DNA of 64,000 nucleotides from Beroe ovata (taxonomy: Eukaryota; Ctenophora; Nuda; Beroida; Beroidae). The notes under the pieces were generated by a model. That model was given only the letters and a program-made list of their open reading frames with translations. It did not search any database and had not been told where the DNA came from. The stretch's first letter is position 1; every line of letters starts with the position of its first letter. Of this stretch, positions 1-11,924 are shown piece by piece. The stretch is taken from positions 10,189-74,188 of the forward strand of contig CAMPET010000295.1 of NCBI GenBank assembly GCA_946803715.1, given 5' to 3'. Both the position numbers and the translations under genes were made by a program.

Positions 1-43
1 TTATATACATATACATATATACACAGACACACATACACAGACA

Positions 44-86
<43 letters not shown>
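1..86. repeat. AC dinucleotide microsatellite
   Basis: A run of ATAC and ACAC units that becomes a pure (AC)n tract before unique sequence starts at about 87. It lies in an intron of, or downstream of, the minus-strand RGS12-like gene, which runs off the left edge. Confidence 0.9.
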
Positions 87-88
<2 letters not shown>

Positions 89-209
89 TTGTGTTCTCAC
101 GTACACTTATATGAGAAGAAAGGATGATGAAAGCCAACATAACAAACACGTACACTATAATTGAACACAATATGATGATACACACACTCAAGAGATGAGG
201 TTGACTTAC

Positions 210-3200
210 CTCAGGGGAATCGGATTTGGGGACACACTTCACAGTGTCGAGTGAGACCATGCTCCCATTTGTACCGCTGTAGGGAAGGAGGGGGAATCGT
301 AATGGGACCCTTGTGAGGGAGTTACAAAGGGCGACCACAACGACCCCAGTCAACTCTGGCGACACTCAATATAGATACTAACTTCTCCACCGTGCTGGAG
401 TCGTTACTGTCGTAGATAACAGACTCCGTGTCATGGCTTGAGTTATCAGCTCTCGTCTTCGTTTGGTCCACCTGAATTATAACAGTGATCATGGAATCAG
501 TGAGATCACTAGTGAAAACCAATGATTCCTGCAATCCTGTACACGGCAGTACGTCTTGGACAAGTGGGACAGAGATTAGCCCTTTGACTAGAGGTTAGGT
601 GCAGTAGCTGATAAGTCAACTATAACAGTCAACATCTATTCACTACTCAGTACTCACCTGTACAGTGTACATAGCTCACTAGTACATTGTACACTGTACA
701 TGATAGCTCACCATGTACACTGTACAATGTACATAGCTCACCATGTACATTGTACACTGTACATAGCTCACTAGTACATTGTACAATGTACATGATAGCT
801 CACTAGTACATTGTACACTGTACATGATAGCTCACCATGTACACTGTATAATGTACATGATAGCTCACTAGTACATTGTACAATGTATATAGCTCACTAG
901 TATATTGTACAATGTCCATGATAGCTCACCATGTACACTGTATAATGTACATAGCTCACCAGTACATAGTACAATGTACAGATAGCTCACTAGTACATTG
1001 TACACTGTACATGATAGCTCGCCATGTACACTGTACAATGTACATAGCTCACTAGTACATTGTACAATGTACATGATAGTTCACTAGTACACTGTACACT
1101 GTACATGATAGCTCACTACTCACCATGTACACTGTACAATGTACATAGCTCACCATGTACATTGTACAATGTACATGATAGCTCACTAGTACATTGTACA
1201 ATGTAAATGATAGCTCACCAGTACATTGTACAATATTGTGATCACAGCAACTTACCTGAACGTCATCTCTGTGTTTGTATACGCAGGCAAAGCCACGGAC
1301 TATGTATGTAGCTACTCTCACGTTGTGTTTGTGACCTGCGAACACGCGACGGGGTAATATGATGTGAAATTGTAACAAGTGATCCCCATGGATTACAAAA
1401 TAGGTACATAAAGTGACGAGGGTCACAAAACAACAGATAAAAGAGTCATATAGTGTCACAAGCTATCTCAGTTGAGAACATAACTTGGCATATTTCAATA
1501 ACACCATTCATTATCGGTAGTGATAACAAACTGAACGTGCCCGTATGATATGATTTTCCAACATATTCTCACACAATTCTAAATTATTTTCACACAATTC
1601 CCAATATATTTTCTCACAATTCCCAATATATTTTCACACAAGTTTTCCTACCCGAGTTTCCGTTCTTTGCACGTATGGTAAGTCCCGAGTGTCCGAAGCT
1701 TGATATGAATCGCTCCGTGCTGGTCAGGTCTGTCATGAAGACATGACATGTGTTTCGACTGCCCTTCTCGGTTATCAGACCGAAATACCTGTGGGGGCAG
1801 TTACACATGTTACACATGTTACACGCGTGTATTACACACGTTACACATACACATGTTACACGCTTGTATTACACACGTTACACATACACATGTTACACGC
1901 TTGTATTACACACGTTACACATACACATGTTACACGCTTGTATTACACACATGCGTGTAACATCACATCTAGACGTTACAAATCTGATGTGAAGTACCTA
2001 GGTAATAAGAATTCTTTAGGATAGAATTTGCATGAACAAACGAATAGCTAGCCGCATAGAGAGGATACTGACCGTTTGTCCTGTGGCCACATGCCGCAGA
2101 ATCTGAGAGATAGAATGTTGTAAAATGCGAGACGTTTGTCTGCTGAGTTTGTGATGGATATGCCCCGCGAGTTGACATCCATCAGTACAGCGGTTCTTGT
2201 TGTTGTTTCGTACTGACAGGATGGGTGTTATCATAGCACCTGGGTGCTGCTGCTGTGGTATTATAGCATTGCTATAATATGTATGTGCTATTATATATAC
2301 CTCATGGCTGATATATATCCGGTGACATAAGATGTGTTATTACACACTGTGACATAATAGCATTTATATTTTACTCGGTAAATAATATCGCGACATTACT
2401 CATAAGTGCAAAGTAACAGCATGTTTTCAACTCGGGCTACGCCCTCGTTAAAACATAACATTATCAAACTGAGCCTCCGGCGTCGCTAAATAATGACACT
2501 TATGTTTGTGCGAATTTGGGCAATACGCATCGAATGGACGTGAAGTAACGATTTTATCTCACGACAAGAAAACCCGTCAAGTGGACGTGATACACTAGAG
2601 CAATATCGGATACAACAACACAACGTATATCGAAAACAGCACAAACATGCGTTTTCCTATCGATTGAGGTATTGTGAGTGACTGGACGTCAGGTCTCAAC
2701 AACGCTCTCGAAACGTTGATTTTATGAAGGAGCACTTTGGAACATATCGACATTTCTTCTGATTGGCACTGTGACATGATACTTGCCCGGTTATTCGACT
2801 TTCGTTCCAATTTGCATTATGTATGTTGACAAAACGACACATTTAACCGTGAGCTAAAAAATACACTGATAGATACTGCAGTGGTATTATAGTGGTACTG
2901 CAGTGGTATTATAGTGGTACTGCACTCTGCAGTGGTATTGCAGTGGTGTCGCGGTAGTATGACAGTGGTGTCGCAGTGGTATTACAGTGACACTGTTGAT
3001 ATGCACCGATGCACACTGTTATGCAATGCGAGCAAAGTACCCGGTAAAAGCCTGGACGGATTCTGGGGTGTGCTACGAATTCATAACTGGTTTTGTTATA
3101 AACAGCATATAGGTACTTCTTACTTCCCATTTGAACACCTTACTAACGCACAGAAAAGAGAGACACAAGCACAGACAGACACACAAAACACACACACACA

Positions 3201-4604
3201 CACACACACACTCACACACAGGGGGATTAACCACTTTCACTCTTACATCAACTTAAAACCGTGTTCCCCATACTTTTCAGTTTTCGTAATATGTATTTGA
3301 TGTAATGATAATTTAACCGAGAAGTAGGTAAATTCGTGTTGCTACGTTCGCTCATATTTGTCAACTTGTGATTTCAGAACACACGAAAGCGAAACAGAGT
3401 CGAATGTACACCATACCACTATACCTACCACTATACATTGTGCAATATACAAGAGGCGCTGTACAATTATAGGTGCAATTCTATGTTATTTGAGTGTAAA
3501 AGTCAGTGAGCTCTGAGACAGAGTGGTTGCTTCAATCAACTAATTGTGCTACACACAAGAACATAATCCTCTTGTGTCTATGGAGCAGTGAATAGTACAG
3601 TGATTGAACAGCTGTAAATGAAGTAAGCAGTAGGTAGAACTCCTAAACCAATCAGATAAAGATGCAATAACACACTATCAACCAACACTACACTATACTA
3701 CTACGGTATAGTATAGTATAGTATAGTATAGTATAGTATAGTATAGTATAGTATAGTATAGTATAGTATAGTAGATACACTTATAATGGAGAACCAGCAT
3801 AGTCAAATGTAAGTTACCCTCTTGAGTAGCTCGATGGTAGAGTAGATGGACTCCAGTCCCACGATAGCAGTATCCTGGACCACGTGTGAGCCGAGGTAGA
3901 GAAGCGTGGCCATCATGTTGGGATGAGGATAGACTGCACTGCTGACTCGTGTTATCTCGGGGTAGTCGCAGTACTTGCATCGGGCACTGCGTGGGGAGGG
4001 GGGTCACATGTGTGTGTGTGTGTGTGNGTGTGTGTGTGTGTGGCAATTTCGTGTACTGGCAATTTCATGTACTGGGTATCATGTCGTGATACGTGACTAA
4101 ACAACAATAACAGTGACTGATAATGGAGGATCTATCATGATCGCAATGTGCACAGACTGCAGCACTAATCCGGTATAGTACAAGCTGACCTACCCCTCCA
4201 CATCCCTCGTAATGACCACAGACACGACACTCTTGGACCGCATGAAGTTAATGACCAGCTCGTGCGGGGCATGTTTCACTGACAGCCCGTTGATCGATAT
4301 GACAATGTCATTCTTCTTCAGACCTGCTCTGTCAGCTGGGGATCCAGGTGCCACTGACTCTACCATTGGGGGGTTCTCACCTGTAGGATGATGCAGCTTA
4401 TAACACACAGTGTCTACATAATATATCACTATTGTGTGGGGGGGTAATTAATTGTAGTATATGAGTATAAAGCTGATATAGCCTGTAGTATATAGCTGAT
4501 ATAGCCTGCTTACCGCATACAGTGAATCCAAACCCGACACCCTCGCGGTGTATAACTATCTCTATCATTAAACAGGAGAGCATTTGTGTGTACCTAGTGG
4601 ACAT
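210..4604 (-). CDS. RGS12: RGS12-like PDZ-PTB signalling protein, 5' part only
   Basis: Likely a regulator of G-protein signalling of the RGS12 type. The first visible exon (4604-4514) ends in GFGFTVCG. It joins in frame to 4380-4194 (VESVAPGSPADRAGLKKNDI), together forming one PDZ domain. The next exon, 3986-3818, joins in frame and holds LYLGSHVVQDTAIVGLESIY, the first strand of a PTB domain. Exon 1788-1652 holds YFGLITEKGSRNTCHVFMTD, matching the PTB end of RGS12. Exons near 1343-1252 and 534-210 are weaker; the leftmost has a clean donor at 210. PDZ followed by PTB is the known RGS12 order, so the RGS, RBD and GoLoco parts should lie left of the window. The middle PTB exon(s), between 3817 and 1789, were not resolved. 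The start at 4604 is a plausible ATG, but an upstream exon cannot be excluded. Introns hold several minisatellites. Confidence 0.7.
652..1232. repeat. palindromic minisatellite (TAGCTCAC + GTACATTGTACAATGTAC)
   Basis: About 15 imperfect units of 32-40 bp. Each has a spacer like TGATAGCTCACTA followed by the self-complementary block GTACATTGTACAATGTAC or a variant with GTACACTGTAC. It is in an intron of the RGS12-like gene. Every unit can fold into a short hairpin. Confidence 0.9.
1798..1965. repeat. tandem repeat of about 45 bp (TTACACATGTTACACGC...)
   Basis: Three to four units mixing TTACACATGTTACACG, CTTGTATTACACACG and TTACACATACACATG. The array directly abuts the 3' splice site of the PTB exon at 1788. 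It is open in several plus-strand frames, but the resulting peptides are simple repeats and not credible proteins. Confidence 0.9.
3706..3774. repeat. TATAG pentanucleotide microsatellite
   Basis: About 13 head-to-tail copies of a TATAG/GTATA unit, in an intron of the RGS12-like gene about 45 bp from the donor site at 3817. Confidence 0.95.
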
Positions 4605-5088
4605 GCAGATTGCAGTATGAGGAAGGAGCAGGGTGGGTTATAAGTTGTAGTTATAAATAAGCAATTATTGAACCAGAGCTTATGATTGATAAACATGTTA
4701 ACTTATGTAGGTATAATAACTCTGTTACAGACACCCAGGCCGTAGAGGTATTTGCTCGAATATGATCGTAGCGACGTCTTTCAGTTTTTCTCCGTAAAAT
4801 TTGACAGCCATCAAAACACAATACTATTGGTATTATATCTTTACATATAATATTGATACAAATCTGATTACGATATAATATACAGTCTTATAAAATACGT
4901 CAATAACATCATATGATATAACTATTCATAAAGATCAGGCATGTGGTGCACACTTTTTGAGAAAAATGTGTTTCTCACAATATAATGATAAAATAACTGA
5001 AATGGGTGCTATTACTAAGTAATAAGTATCATTTTATTCATAATATAAGTATGAACATTATAAGTAGGAATATTTACGTCACTTCCCA
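4605..5088. other. spacer between RGS12-like and KIAA0753 genes
   Basis: AT-rich and without coding signal. At about 5033-5038 the plus strand reads TTTATT, which is AATAAA on the minus strand roughly 50 bp past the KIAA0753 stop, a plausible polyadenylation signal for that gene. Confidence 0.5.
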
Positions 5089-7216
5089 TCAGGAAGGCAG
5101 GAACTCGGACATATAAATGTTGCTTGCAAGACTGTCACATGACCCAGTTATTTCTTGAGTCAGATCATTCATTAAACTCTCCATTATCTGATTCGTTATG
5201 GTGTTGATTATTACCCAAGGGTCGAATTTATCGGTCTTGAAATGTTTTGTGACACGCAAATACTGGAAAGTGAGATCTCTATATGCCTCCAAAGCAGATA
5301 TTCTTTGTTTTGGAATGGACTTGATGTCTGCTAGTTGTGTTTGAAGACACAAACAGTGTACAGATGGAATGATATCACAGTTGACTTCCAACAGATCTGC
5401 ACTTGGTAGTACGACAGGGGTTGTAGCCTGCTTGTGGGGGTCACTGTACTGAATATGTAGCCATCTACTCCGTATTTCTTCATCTTCTTGCTCAATCTCT
5501 TCCAACTTCTTTAGAAGCTGGATCATAGTTGTGTCTATCTCACTTTTCCGTTTTGATGGAGTCGCTTCTTCAAGAGCAAGTGATTTAACTGGATGAAGCG
5601 ATTCACTTGGCCTGACAAAAACTTTCCTGTTATCATTTTGAGCAATATCTTCATTTGTTATGACTCTGGGCTGGTTAGGGAGGTTCTTTCCCAAATCATC
5701 AATCCACGCTTGCCGTGCCATTTCTCTCTCAGTTATGAATGGAGTTATGTTCCCGTGGATCTCTAGTACGTCAGACTGACTCTGTGATGTAGGAATCAGT
5801 TTTGAGCTCCTTTCTGTTGCAACATCCCCAAGGAGTCTATTGCTACCCTTTTGCCTTGCCGAAATAGGTCTCTTGGTTTGAATATTTTTTCCTGGCCGAC
5901 TGACAGTCGAAGATTTCGGTCGCATCACTTTCTTCTTGTTAACAGGTTTGCTATTAGGCACAGTTTCATTGATGCACGATCCCTTCGGTTTATCTCCGGC
6001 TGAAGGGGGAGGAGGTCTCTGCTTCAATTGAGGGTGCTTCTTGGATATCTCGGCTGTGATGAGAGATTTAACAGCAGCCATTAAACTTTCATTTCTCTCT
6101 GGACTCAATGGAGCTCCAGGAATCTTATTTGTCAAGCTTGCACTATTTATTTCTAGCTTCTCAACAGGGTTGCCCGTGCTTGGTAACTTCTCATCAACTG
6201 TAACACTAGGTGAACCAGGAGCCAAATCTAAGGTTGCTATTTGTATGTCGAGCAAACTGCAGACAGTTTTCAATTCTTTCAGCACCGTTGACACTTCATC
6301 TTGTACCTTTTTCTTCAGATCAGTCATGTATGTGGAATGAAGAGAATGAGAAACTCGGATGAAACTGTTTAGACCACCTATTAGGGATCTGTGGGCTGTC
6401 TTCAGATTACTAAAGGTATTGCTGTGACTCAAAACTGCTTGTTTATGGTGCCCACGTGCATTTTCGAGTTCATTTATCAATTGACCAACATTGCGCTTTG
6501 TGTTATACAACATGCGATAAATGTGTCTCCTCTGTTCTTCAACTCGCCTTTGCAAACGCTCCTGCTCAATTTCATCAGGGTAACCTTTCTGATTTGCACG
6601 TTGTTTGAGGTCATTGAAGGCACTTTTCAAATTATCGATCATCACAGATATGAACATTTTATTATTACTCCCAGGTAAATTTTCTGTTTCTGCAGTTGGA
6701 ATATTAACAACATGTTTTATAGGTTTCTTTACAACCCCCATTTTATTTTTGAAATCATTTCGAATTGCTGGTGGGTTTCTCACTAAGCGATTTGTAGGAC
6801 TGAATGACCCATGCACCATCGAAGTAAAATTAGGGATCTCATTCACTTTTTCATCAACTTTTCTCTCCTTCACTGGTATAAAATCCAAGTCCTCACCACC
6901 AAATTGAAATTTGCCAATCGATATATCCCTTTTAGCCATAAGGGATGCCATTTCCATTTTCCTTCGCTGCTCATCATTAGTGCTTAAGCCATGATATAGG
7001 AAAGGAGATGGCTGTCTCACAACAGGCTTGTTAGTTGAGGTACTGCCAGAGTTCTGGATATTAAACTGAAATAGGAATGTTATGGGTGTTATCAGATTCA
7101 AGGTTGGCCGAGAAAGGTACCTATAGCATTAAATGTGGAGCTCAAACAATCGTAGCTTGTGCTAGGTATCACTGCTATGAATAACTCACCTTTAACTGTT
7201 CTCGAACATATGGCAT
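5089..7216 (-). CDS. KIAA0753: moonraker / KIAA0753 (OFIP) centriolar satellite protein
   Basis: Homologue of the centriole and centriolar-satellite protein moonraker (OFIP), which works with OFD1 and FOPNL in centriole duplication and ciliogenesis. Two coding exons. Exon 1 (7216-7190) encodes only MPYVREQLK and ends at a GTGAG donor. Exon 2 (7065-5089) follows a TTTCAG acceptor in phase 0, giving about 667 residues. Family signals: QLKFN at the N-terminus; a coiled-coil stretch with YRMLYNTKRNVGQL and then LKTAHRSLIGGLNSFI; EREMARQAWIDDL; EEIRSRWLHIQYSDP; and a C-terminal block with FQYLRVTKHF, KFDPWVI and YMSEFLPS, all matching the human protein in the same order. Shorter than the vertebrate protein of nearly 1,000 residues, mainly in the middle. 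It is followed on the same strand by the RGS12-like gene. Confidence 0.88.
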
Positions 7217-7479
7217 AATCAGAGGGATAACATCTTTTTATGACATCAGTTTTCTGCAGGGGTTTGAATGATTTACCATGTCACTTGGCACAATTCACCT
7301 TTTTAGGATTTCGAGATAAAATTTCAGACTAGACAATGCAATAACATTCTAAAAAAGATATGAAAAAATCCTTTCAGACATTGAATCATGAATTCAACAC
7401 AAACACCTACGACTGATGGAATCGATAGGAAAATCTCAAGACAAATTAACTTGTAAAAGTCAAACTTTATCTTTAGGAT

Positions 7480-8385
7480 CTATCCCCATTTGCACTTCGA
7501 GAAATCCATCTCAGGATGCTGTTCCATGAATTTACGCATCGTTTCTGCTTTCTTCTCATCGTCTGAAGTGGGTTTACCAGCAGCTTTCTGTCTTTGGTCA
7601 TACATCATCTTCTCAACCATGCTCCTCGTCTCTCCGTCAAGATCTCCAAGCTTTGAGTTTTCTGGTTGCACTTTCTTAGTACTTATTTCCTGATCGCCTT
7701 TTATGATTGTGCCCCACCACTCCTGCTTGTTGAACTTCTCCAAGCTTACAACTACTGTGTTATCTTCTAAGTGCCATAAAGCTTCGTCAGTGAGAATTTT
7801 GTTATACATTTCACCGTTGACCTGTGGTTCTTTGCCTTTCACTCCAACTGTCAGATGGTTTTCTTTGATATGCACTTTCAAGTCTCTACTCTTAAGCTTG
7901 AAATCAACGTCGAATTGAACTCGTATTTCTAGCTCTTCGAGTGTCTGTGTGAATGAATAATTTGCATAGTTGGCACCGTTGCCTGCGTTGGGCTCCAGCT
8001 TCCCTTTTTCTGACTCCTCACCCTCTTCGAGTTTGGTCTCATCTACAGGTTTACTCAATTCTTCTTTTTGGGCTACAGGAATTTGTGTTTCCTTGGCTTC
8101 TTCAGTTGTTATTTCTTCGATAGTAGCTGGCTCAGGAGCTGGGATAGGCTTCTCAAACTTATCAGTTTCTTCCTTTGCTGCCTTGTCCTTGAGGGCTTGG
8201 TTGAGGTGTTGTTTGAATGCTTTCATAACCATCGTTTCAGCAATTGACTTCTGTGCACCAGTGTAGAAGTCGGTCTTCCGCCTCAAAAAACCAAAGAATG
8301 TGTCGAAAAGAGGCTCAATTCCATCATGCTGCTGTGCTATATGTAGCATCATGCTGTCGAACTTTTCTTCAGTTGCAACAACCAT
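7480..8385 (-). CDS. NUDC: nuclear migration protein NUDC
   Basis: Dynein/LIS1-associated HSP90 co-chaperone of the NudC family, 301 residues in one exon. Order of features: N-terminal NudC block with AQQHDGIEPLFDTFFGFLRR; an acidic, Pro/Glu-rich linker (about residues 75-130); a CS (p23-like) domain starting at YSFTQTLEELEIRVQFDVDF and running through EWWGTIIKGDQEI; then the strongly conserved C-terminal tail with RSMVEKMMYDQRQ and EQHPEMDFSKCKWG. The length is close to the 330-residue vertebrate protein, the linker being shorter. The ATG at 8385 starts the family N-terminus. A possible acceptor a few bases upstream suggests a 5' UTR intron. Same strand as KIAA0753 and the PLOD-like gene. 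Confidence 0.95.
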   Translation of the reverse strand: MVVATEEKFDSMMLHIAQQHDGIEPLFDTFFGFLRRKTDFYTGAQKSIAETMVMKAFKQHLNQALKDKAAKEETDKFEKPIPAPEPATIEEITTEEAKETQIPVAQKEELSKPVDETKLEEGEESEKGKLEPNAGNGANYANYSFTQTLEELEIRVQFDVDFKLKSRDLKVHIKENHLTVGVKGKEPQVNGEMYNKILTDEALWHLEDNTVVVSLEKFNKQEWWGTIIKGDQEISTKKVQPENSKLGDLDGETRSMVEKMMYDQRQKAAGKPTSDDEKKAETMRKFMEQHPEMDFSKCKWG

Positions 8386-8806
8386 AGCTATTCCTTGGAA
8401 AAGAAAATCTTTTTAGAATCTCATCGTGGATCGAAAAATAGCGTGTACAACAAACCAAACACAAGTTTCAACCATAGAAAGGTTAGGGCATGAATGATGC
8501 ACGAATATTAAAAACGTTGATGTATAATCTTGGCTTAATAAGAGAGCTTTAATCTGTGGGGAATATACAATAATAAAAGCTGAAAAATTAGTATCAAATC
8601 ATTCATAATAGTCCAAATCCATCTTAAAATGCACTTTATTTAGTTAAAAAACTGTATAAAATTATAAAATTCAAAATAATGAAATTTAGAATAGTCCCTT
8701 ATTACCTATAGTTAAAATCATAATTCCTATGAATATTCTATCCTATTAATATTTTATACTTATCATAAAGCTAACATCTAGTTAACTTACTAAAAACTAA
8801 AACAAA
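8386..8806. other. spacer between PLOD-like and NUDC genes
   Basis: AT-rich. Minus-strand AATAAA near 8636 (plus TTTATT) lies about 170 bp past the PLOD-like stop and may be its polyadenylation signal. No coding signal was seen. Confidence 0.5.
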
Positions 8807-10900
8807 TCAGTGAAATGATACCAAGTACATGCAAGTTCCGTTCTTTGGTGTATCAAAGTTAACTCTATGAGTCATTCTTGAAGGGAAGACAACAAGATCG
8901 CCAACATTCAATTTAACTCTGCATACACCATTAAATATCAATGACCCAACACTAGAGTCACCAGTGAGGGCAACTACAACAGTATAGACTCCGAGTCCTT
9001 CCAGCTGACCAGTTGGTGTTGATTCGTTTGTCATTCTCACAACAAATGATGAAATAGTTGTACCAGCACTTTCGAAATGATTGAATTTTTGGTAAATACC
9101 AGTTGTGATGTATGTTTCAGAAAAGACTTTCCAGCCATTTTCATACCCTAAATCTGCCAGTGGAACAGTCTCAAGAATATCCCATCCATTCAACCATTCT
9201 TTAAAACTCCAGCTAGAACTTGACAAAGCAGCTGCTTTCAAATTTCTCGCAAATTCCTCAGAAAATATATCCATAACGAAAACGTCCGGACATGGATTTT
9301 GCTGAGGATTCAATTCAGCTCTATTAAGGTCTCTTATCCTAGTATGGTTCCATTTCATGAAATATCCCAGCTGAAAAGGAGTTTTATTGTCTTTAAAATG
9401 CTCTAAGAATGGGTGTTTAACAGATGAATTCGTTCTTCCATTTATGAACATACAATCAGATCTATCTGCTTTCAGGAAAAAGTAGTGCCCTGACTTACGA
9501 ACAGAATTTGAAAACACAATATCTGAATCTTCATCTTTATACAGTGGGTCATGATATGACAAATCTTTTAATACTGATGCCCTGACTAGATATCCTCCCT
9601 TGGCATATGGAACCACAAACAGCCCCCCAATTTTCCCCTGTGTTATATCAAAATAGTCTGCTGATCTTTTATAAAATCCGTTGGGTGCTGTATCTCCCCA
9701 AAAGTTTGGCCTTGGATCATCAGAATAAAGATCAGACAATGTCAATGGTGAAATTATTGAAACATTAAATATTGCCAGCTCATTCAACATTGATCCTTGT
9801 ATATTCATTATGTCACTGTCCTGGTTCCATACCCACATACAATCAAACTTGGTGCAGGTTTCATTCACCTTTTTGTGCATTTCAAGATTAGTTTTGCTCT
9901 CTTTAGTGGTGCTATTGAAGAACTCAATAGATAAGAAACTTGACCTGCTTTTCATATTGGAGAGGAAATCGTTAACTACATGATCTCGGTGGCTGACCCT
10001 ATTGAATATCAATATGACTCTTTTACTTGACAACCATTGAAGGCTTTTGAAACGGTTCAGAACCATGTCCAAAAAAGGCACATCTTCTTTGATGAACAAA
10101 GCTGAGACCAATGTGGTATATTGCGAATTGTCATCACTGGTGAAATAGGAATGCGCATCTTTAGAAATTCTATAGTCATCCCAAGGTTTAAACATCTTCT
10201 TTGAAGCTCTCTTCCCATCCCTAATCATTTTTAAATCAAAAACATCCGGTACATGGTTGGTCAATCGTGTAAACAGGTTATATGATTTCACTGATCCAAT
10301 CAATACAGGCGGCGTATCCATTGTTTCAAAGTTAACAAACTTTTGTCTATCTTCTGTATAACCAACGTTGTCAGAATCATCCATTTTAAGGAAAACTTTG
10401 CTTTCTTTATCTTGGGAAATCTTAAGCTGTGCTTCAGATTCAATTTCATTGAAAATGCTGTCAATATCATTCTCGAGTGATACACCTATTGTGATAAATT
10501 TCTCTGTGATAAGCAAAACATCTGGGGATTTTCCTAGGATACAAATGAGCTGGAGAGAGGCTGCAGACTCAAATGCTAACAATACATCAGCACCACTCTC
10601 CCTCCATCTTTTCAAAATATCTTGTGATGATCCTCCAATAGCCAAAAACTGGCTATTGCAGAATAAAACATTAGTTTTTGGTTCTAACAGTCTAACCCTT
10701 TCACTTATGGCAGACAATCTAATATGTGAACCAGGATCTTCCATCACATCCACTTCTATACCATATGTCTTGGCACTCCAGAGGAAGCGTTTGGTGCCAT
10801 CATTAGGTGAAGTATTGAAAGTCAGAAATTTCAGAGCATCATCACAATAAACTGAACCAAAGCACAATAGAGTAACTAGTAGTAGGGATCTGAGCACCAT
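8807..10900 (-). CDS. procollagen lysyl hydroxylase (PLOD) homologue, catalytic residues lost
   Basis: Full-length relative of PLOD enzymes, which hydroxylate collagen lysines in the ER and in some members also glycosylate them. About 697 residues in one coding exon. The start at 10900 gives a clean signal peptide (MVLRSLLLVTLLCFGSVYC) just after a TTTCCAG acceptor; the longer upstream reading is probably intron. Family landmarks: a glycosyltransferase-like region with RPNFWGDTAPNGFYKRSADY and PYAKGGYLVRASVLKDL; NPCPDVFVMDIFSEEFARNL; and a C-terminal dioxygenase-like domain ending GDLVVFPSRMTHRVNF and YLVSFH. Odd: where PLODs have PHHDxSTF, the iron-binding HxD, this protein has GQLEGLGVYT, and the EGGGCRF block is replaced. 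Only the distal His of RMTH remains. The N-terminal DxxD-type motif also appears lost (VLFCNSQFLA). The reading frame is intact, so it is probably an expressed non-catalytic paralogue rather than a dead gene. Confidence 0.85.
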   Translation of the reverse strand: MVLRSLLLVTLLCFGSVYCDDALKFLTFNTSPNDGTKRFLWSAKTYGIEVDVMEDPGSHIRLSAISERVRLLEPKTNVLFCNSQFLAIGGSSQDILKRWRESGADVLLAFESAASLQLICILGKSPDVLLITEKFITIGVSLENDIDSIFNEIESEAQLKISQDKESKVFLKMDDSDNVGYTEDRQKFVNFETMDTPPVLIGSVKSYNLFTRLTNHVPDVFDLKMIRDGKRASKKMFKPWDDYRISKDAHSYFTSDDNSQYTTLVSALFIKEDVPFLDMVLNRFKSLQWLSSKRVILIFNRVSHRDHVVNDFLSNMKSRSSFLSIEFFNSTTKESKTNLEMHKKVNETCTKFDCMWVWNQDSDIMNIQGSMLNELAIFNVSIISPLTLSDLYSDDPRPNFWGDTAPNGFYKRSADYFDITQGKIGGLFVVPYAKGGYLVRASVLKDLSYHDPLYKDEDSDIVFSNSVRKSGHYFFLKADRSDCMFINGRTNSSVKHPFLEHFKDNKTPFQLGYFMKWNHTRIRDLNRAELNPQQNPCPDVFVMDIFSEEFARNLKAAALSSSSWSFKEWLNGWDILETVPLADLGYENGWKVFSETYITTGIYQKFNHFESAGTTISSFVVRMTNESTPTGQLEGLGVYTVVVALTGDSSVGSLIFNGVCRVKLNVGDLVVFPSRMTHRVNFDTPKNGTCMYLVSFH

Positions 10901-11924
10901 GGGTTTCAACAGCTGGAAATATATCTGAGATATCTTATTTGGCTTCAAACAGCAATAAAATATAATTGTTATGTGCACATTATTTAGATTGTGTTAGTCA
11001 TTTTTGAGATACCTCTGAGAGGAAAAATTGCATTTGCCCAGTAATATGGAAAAGGACTCAGACCTATTCTTTGTTCTCAAAAATGGAACTTTGATCAATC
11101 GAAAGTCGATATCACAAATGGAATGCACTATGTTTGGTTATTATTGTCCACTGATTGAACAATGACAAATGAACATGAAGCAAAATTTTGAAATCTTTTA
11201 ATATTCAAATACAAACAATTGACAAAATGCTTCATGAAAAAGATATGTTTCAAAAAATTTTCTTTTAAGATGGTGTGTGAAAGAGGGATATCTTGGTAAC
11301 TTTGATGATAAATAGTATCATGTATTCAGATCATCTTTACAGTTTAATGTATAAACAGTTAAATCCAGATGATTATCACATTGTATATTGTACATTGACA
11401 CCGATGATCAATTATCAGTTGGCTATCAAACCAATATCTACAGATTATGATTTATGACAGATGAATTGAATTATTACAACAGGTTTGCACTTAATTTTAT
11501 TGCTACAGTAAGATGTTTGTTCTCTTCATAATCAAAGTTTTGAGTCATCAATGTATCAATGAAGTTAGAATTTTCTCCAACTCCATTCTTGAACACAAAC
11601 AAGATCAGTTGAGGTGAAAACTGTGGTGTACAGCATGATCTAAATGAATCAAACCAAGATGAGTGGCCTGCGGGCATCATCAGTCCAGTACCTACTTCCA
11701 ATACCTACCTCAGCTGATAGATACAATTCTTATAGATAAGCATTTCTGCATAAAAATGAATAAATGGATAGAATTAATATAATGATGCAGTACTGCAGTG
11801 CTGCGCTCCTCTGTCCACACAAATATAAAAATTTGCGTCACACTTGCAAAAGTATCTATATCATTTGTTAGCAATTAGCATAAACTAAGTGCAAAATTCC
11901 GTTTTATATCAATAATTATGATTT
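10901..11924. other. intergenic, no gene recognised
   Basis: AT-rich. One short minus-strand ORF (11474-11701, 75 codons) has no recognisable motif. It borders the transposon island and may be part of it. Confidence 0.4.

Noticed and set aside
10901-10978. Longer N-terminus for the PLOD-like protein (start at 10978)
   Set aside because: The extra residues precede a TTTCCAG acceptor and hide the signal peptide; the start at 10900 gives a normal secretory leader.
11474-11701. 75-codon minus-strand ORF (FKNGVGENSNFIDTLMTQNF)
   Set aside because: No family recognised; possibly a transposon fragment next to the Crypton remnant, but nothing supports calling it a gene.
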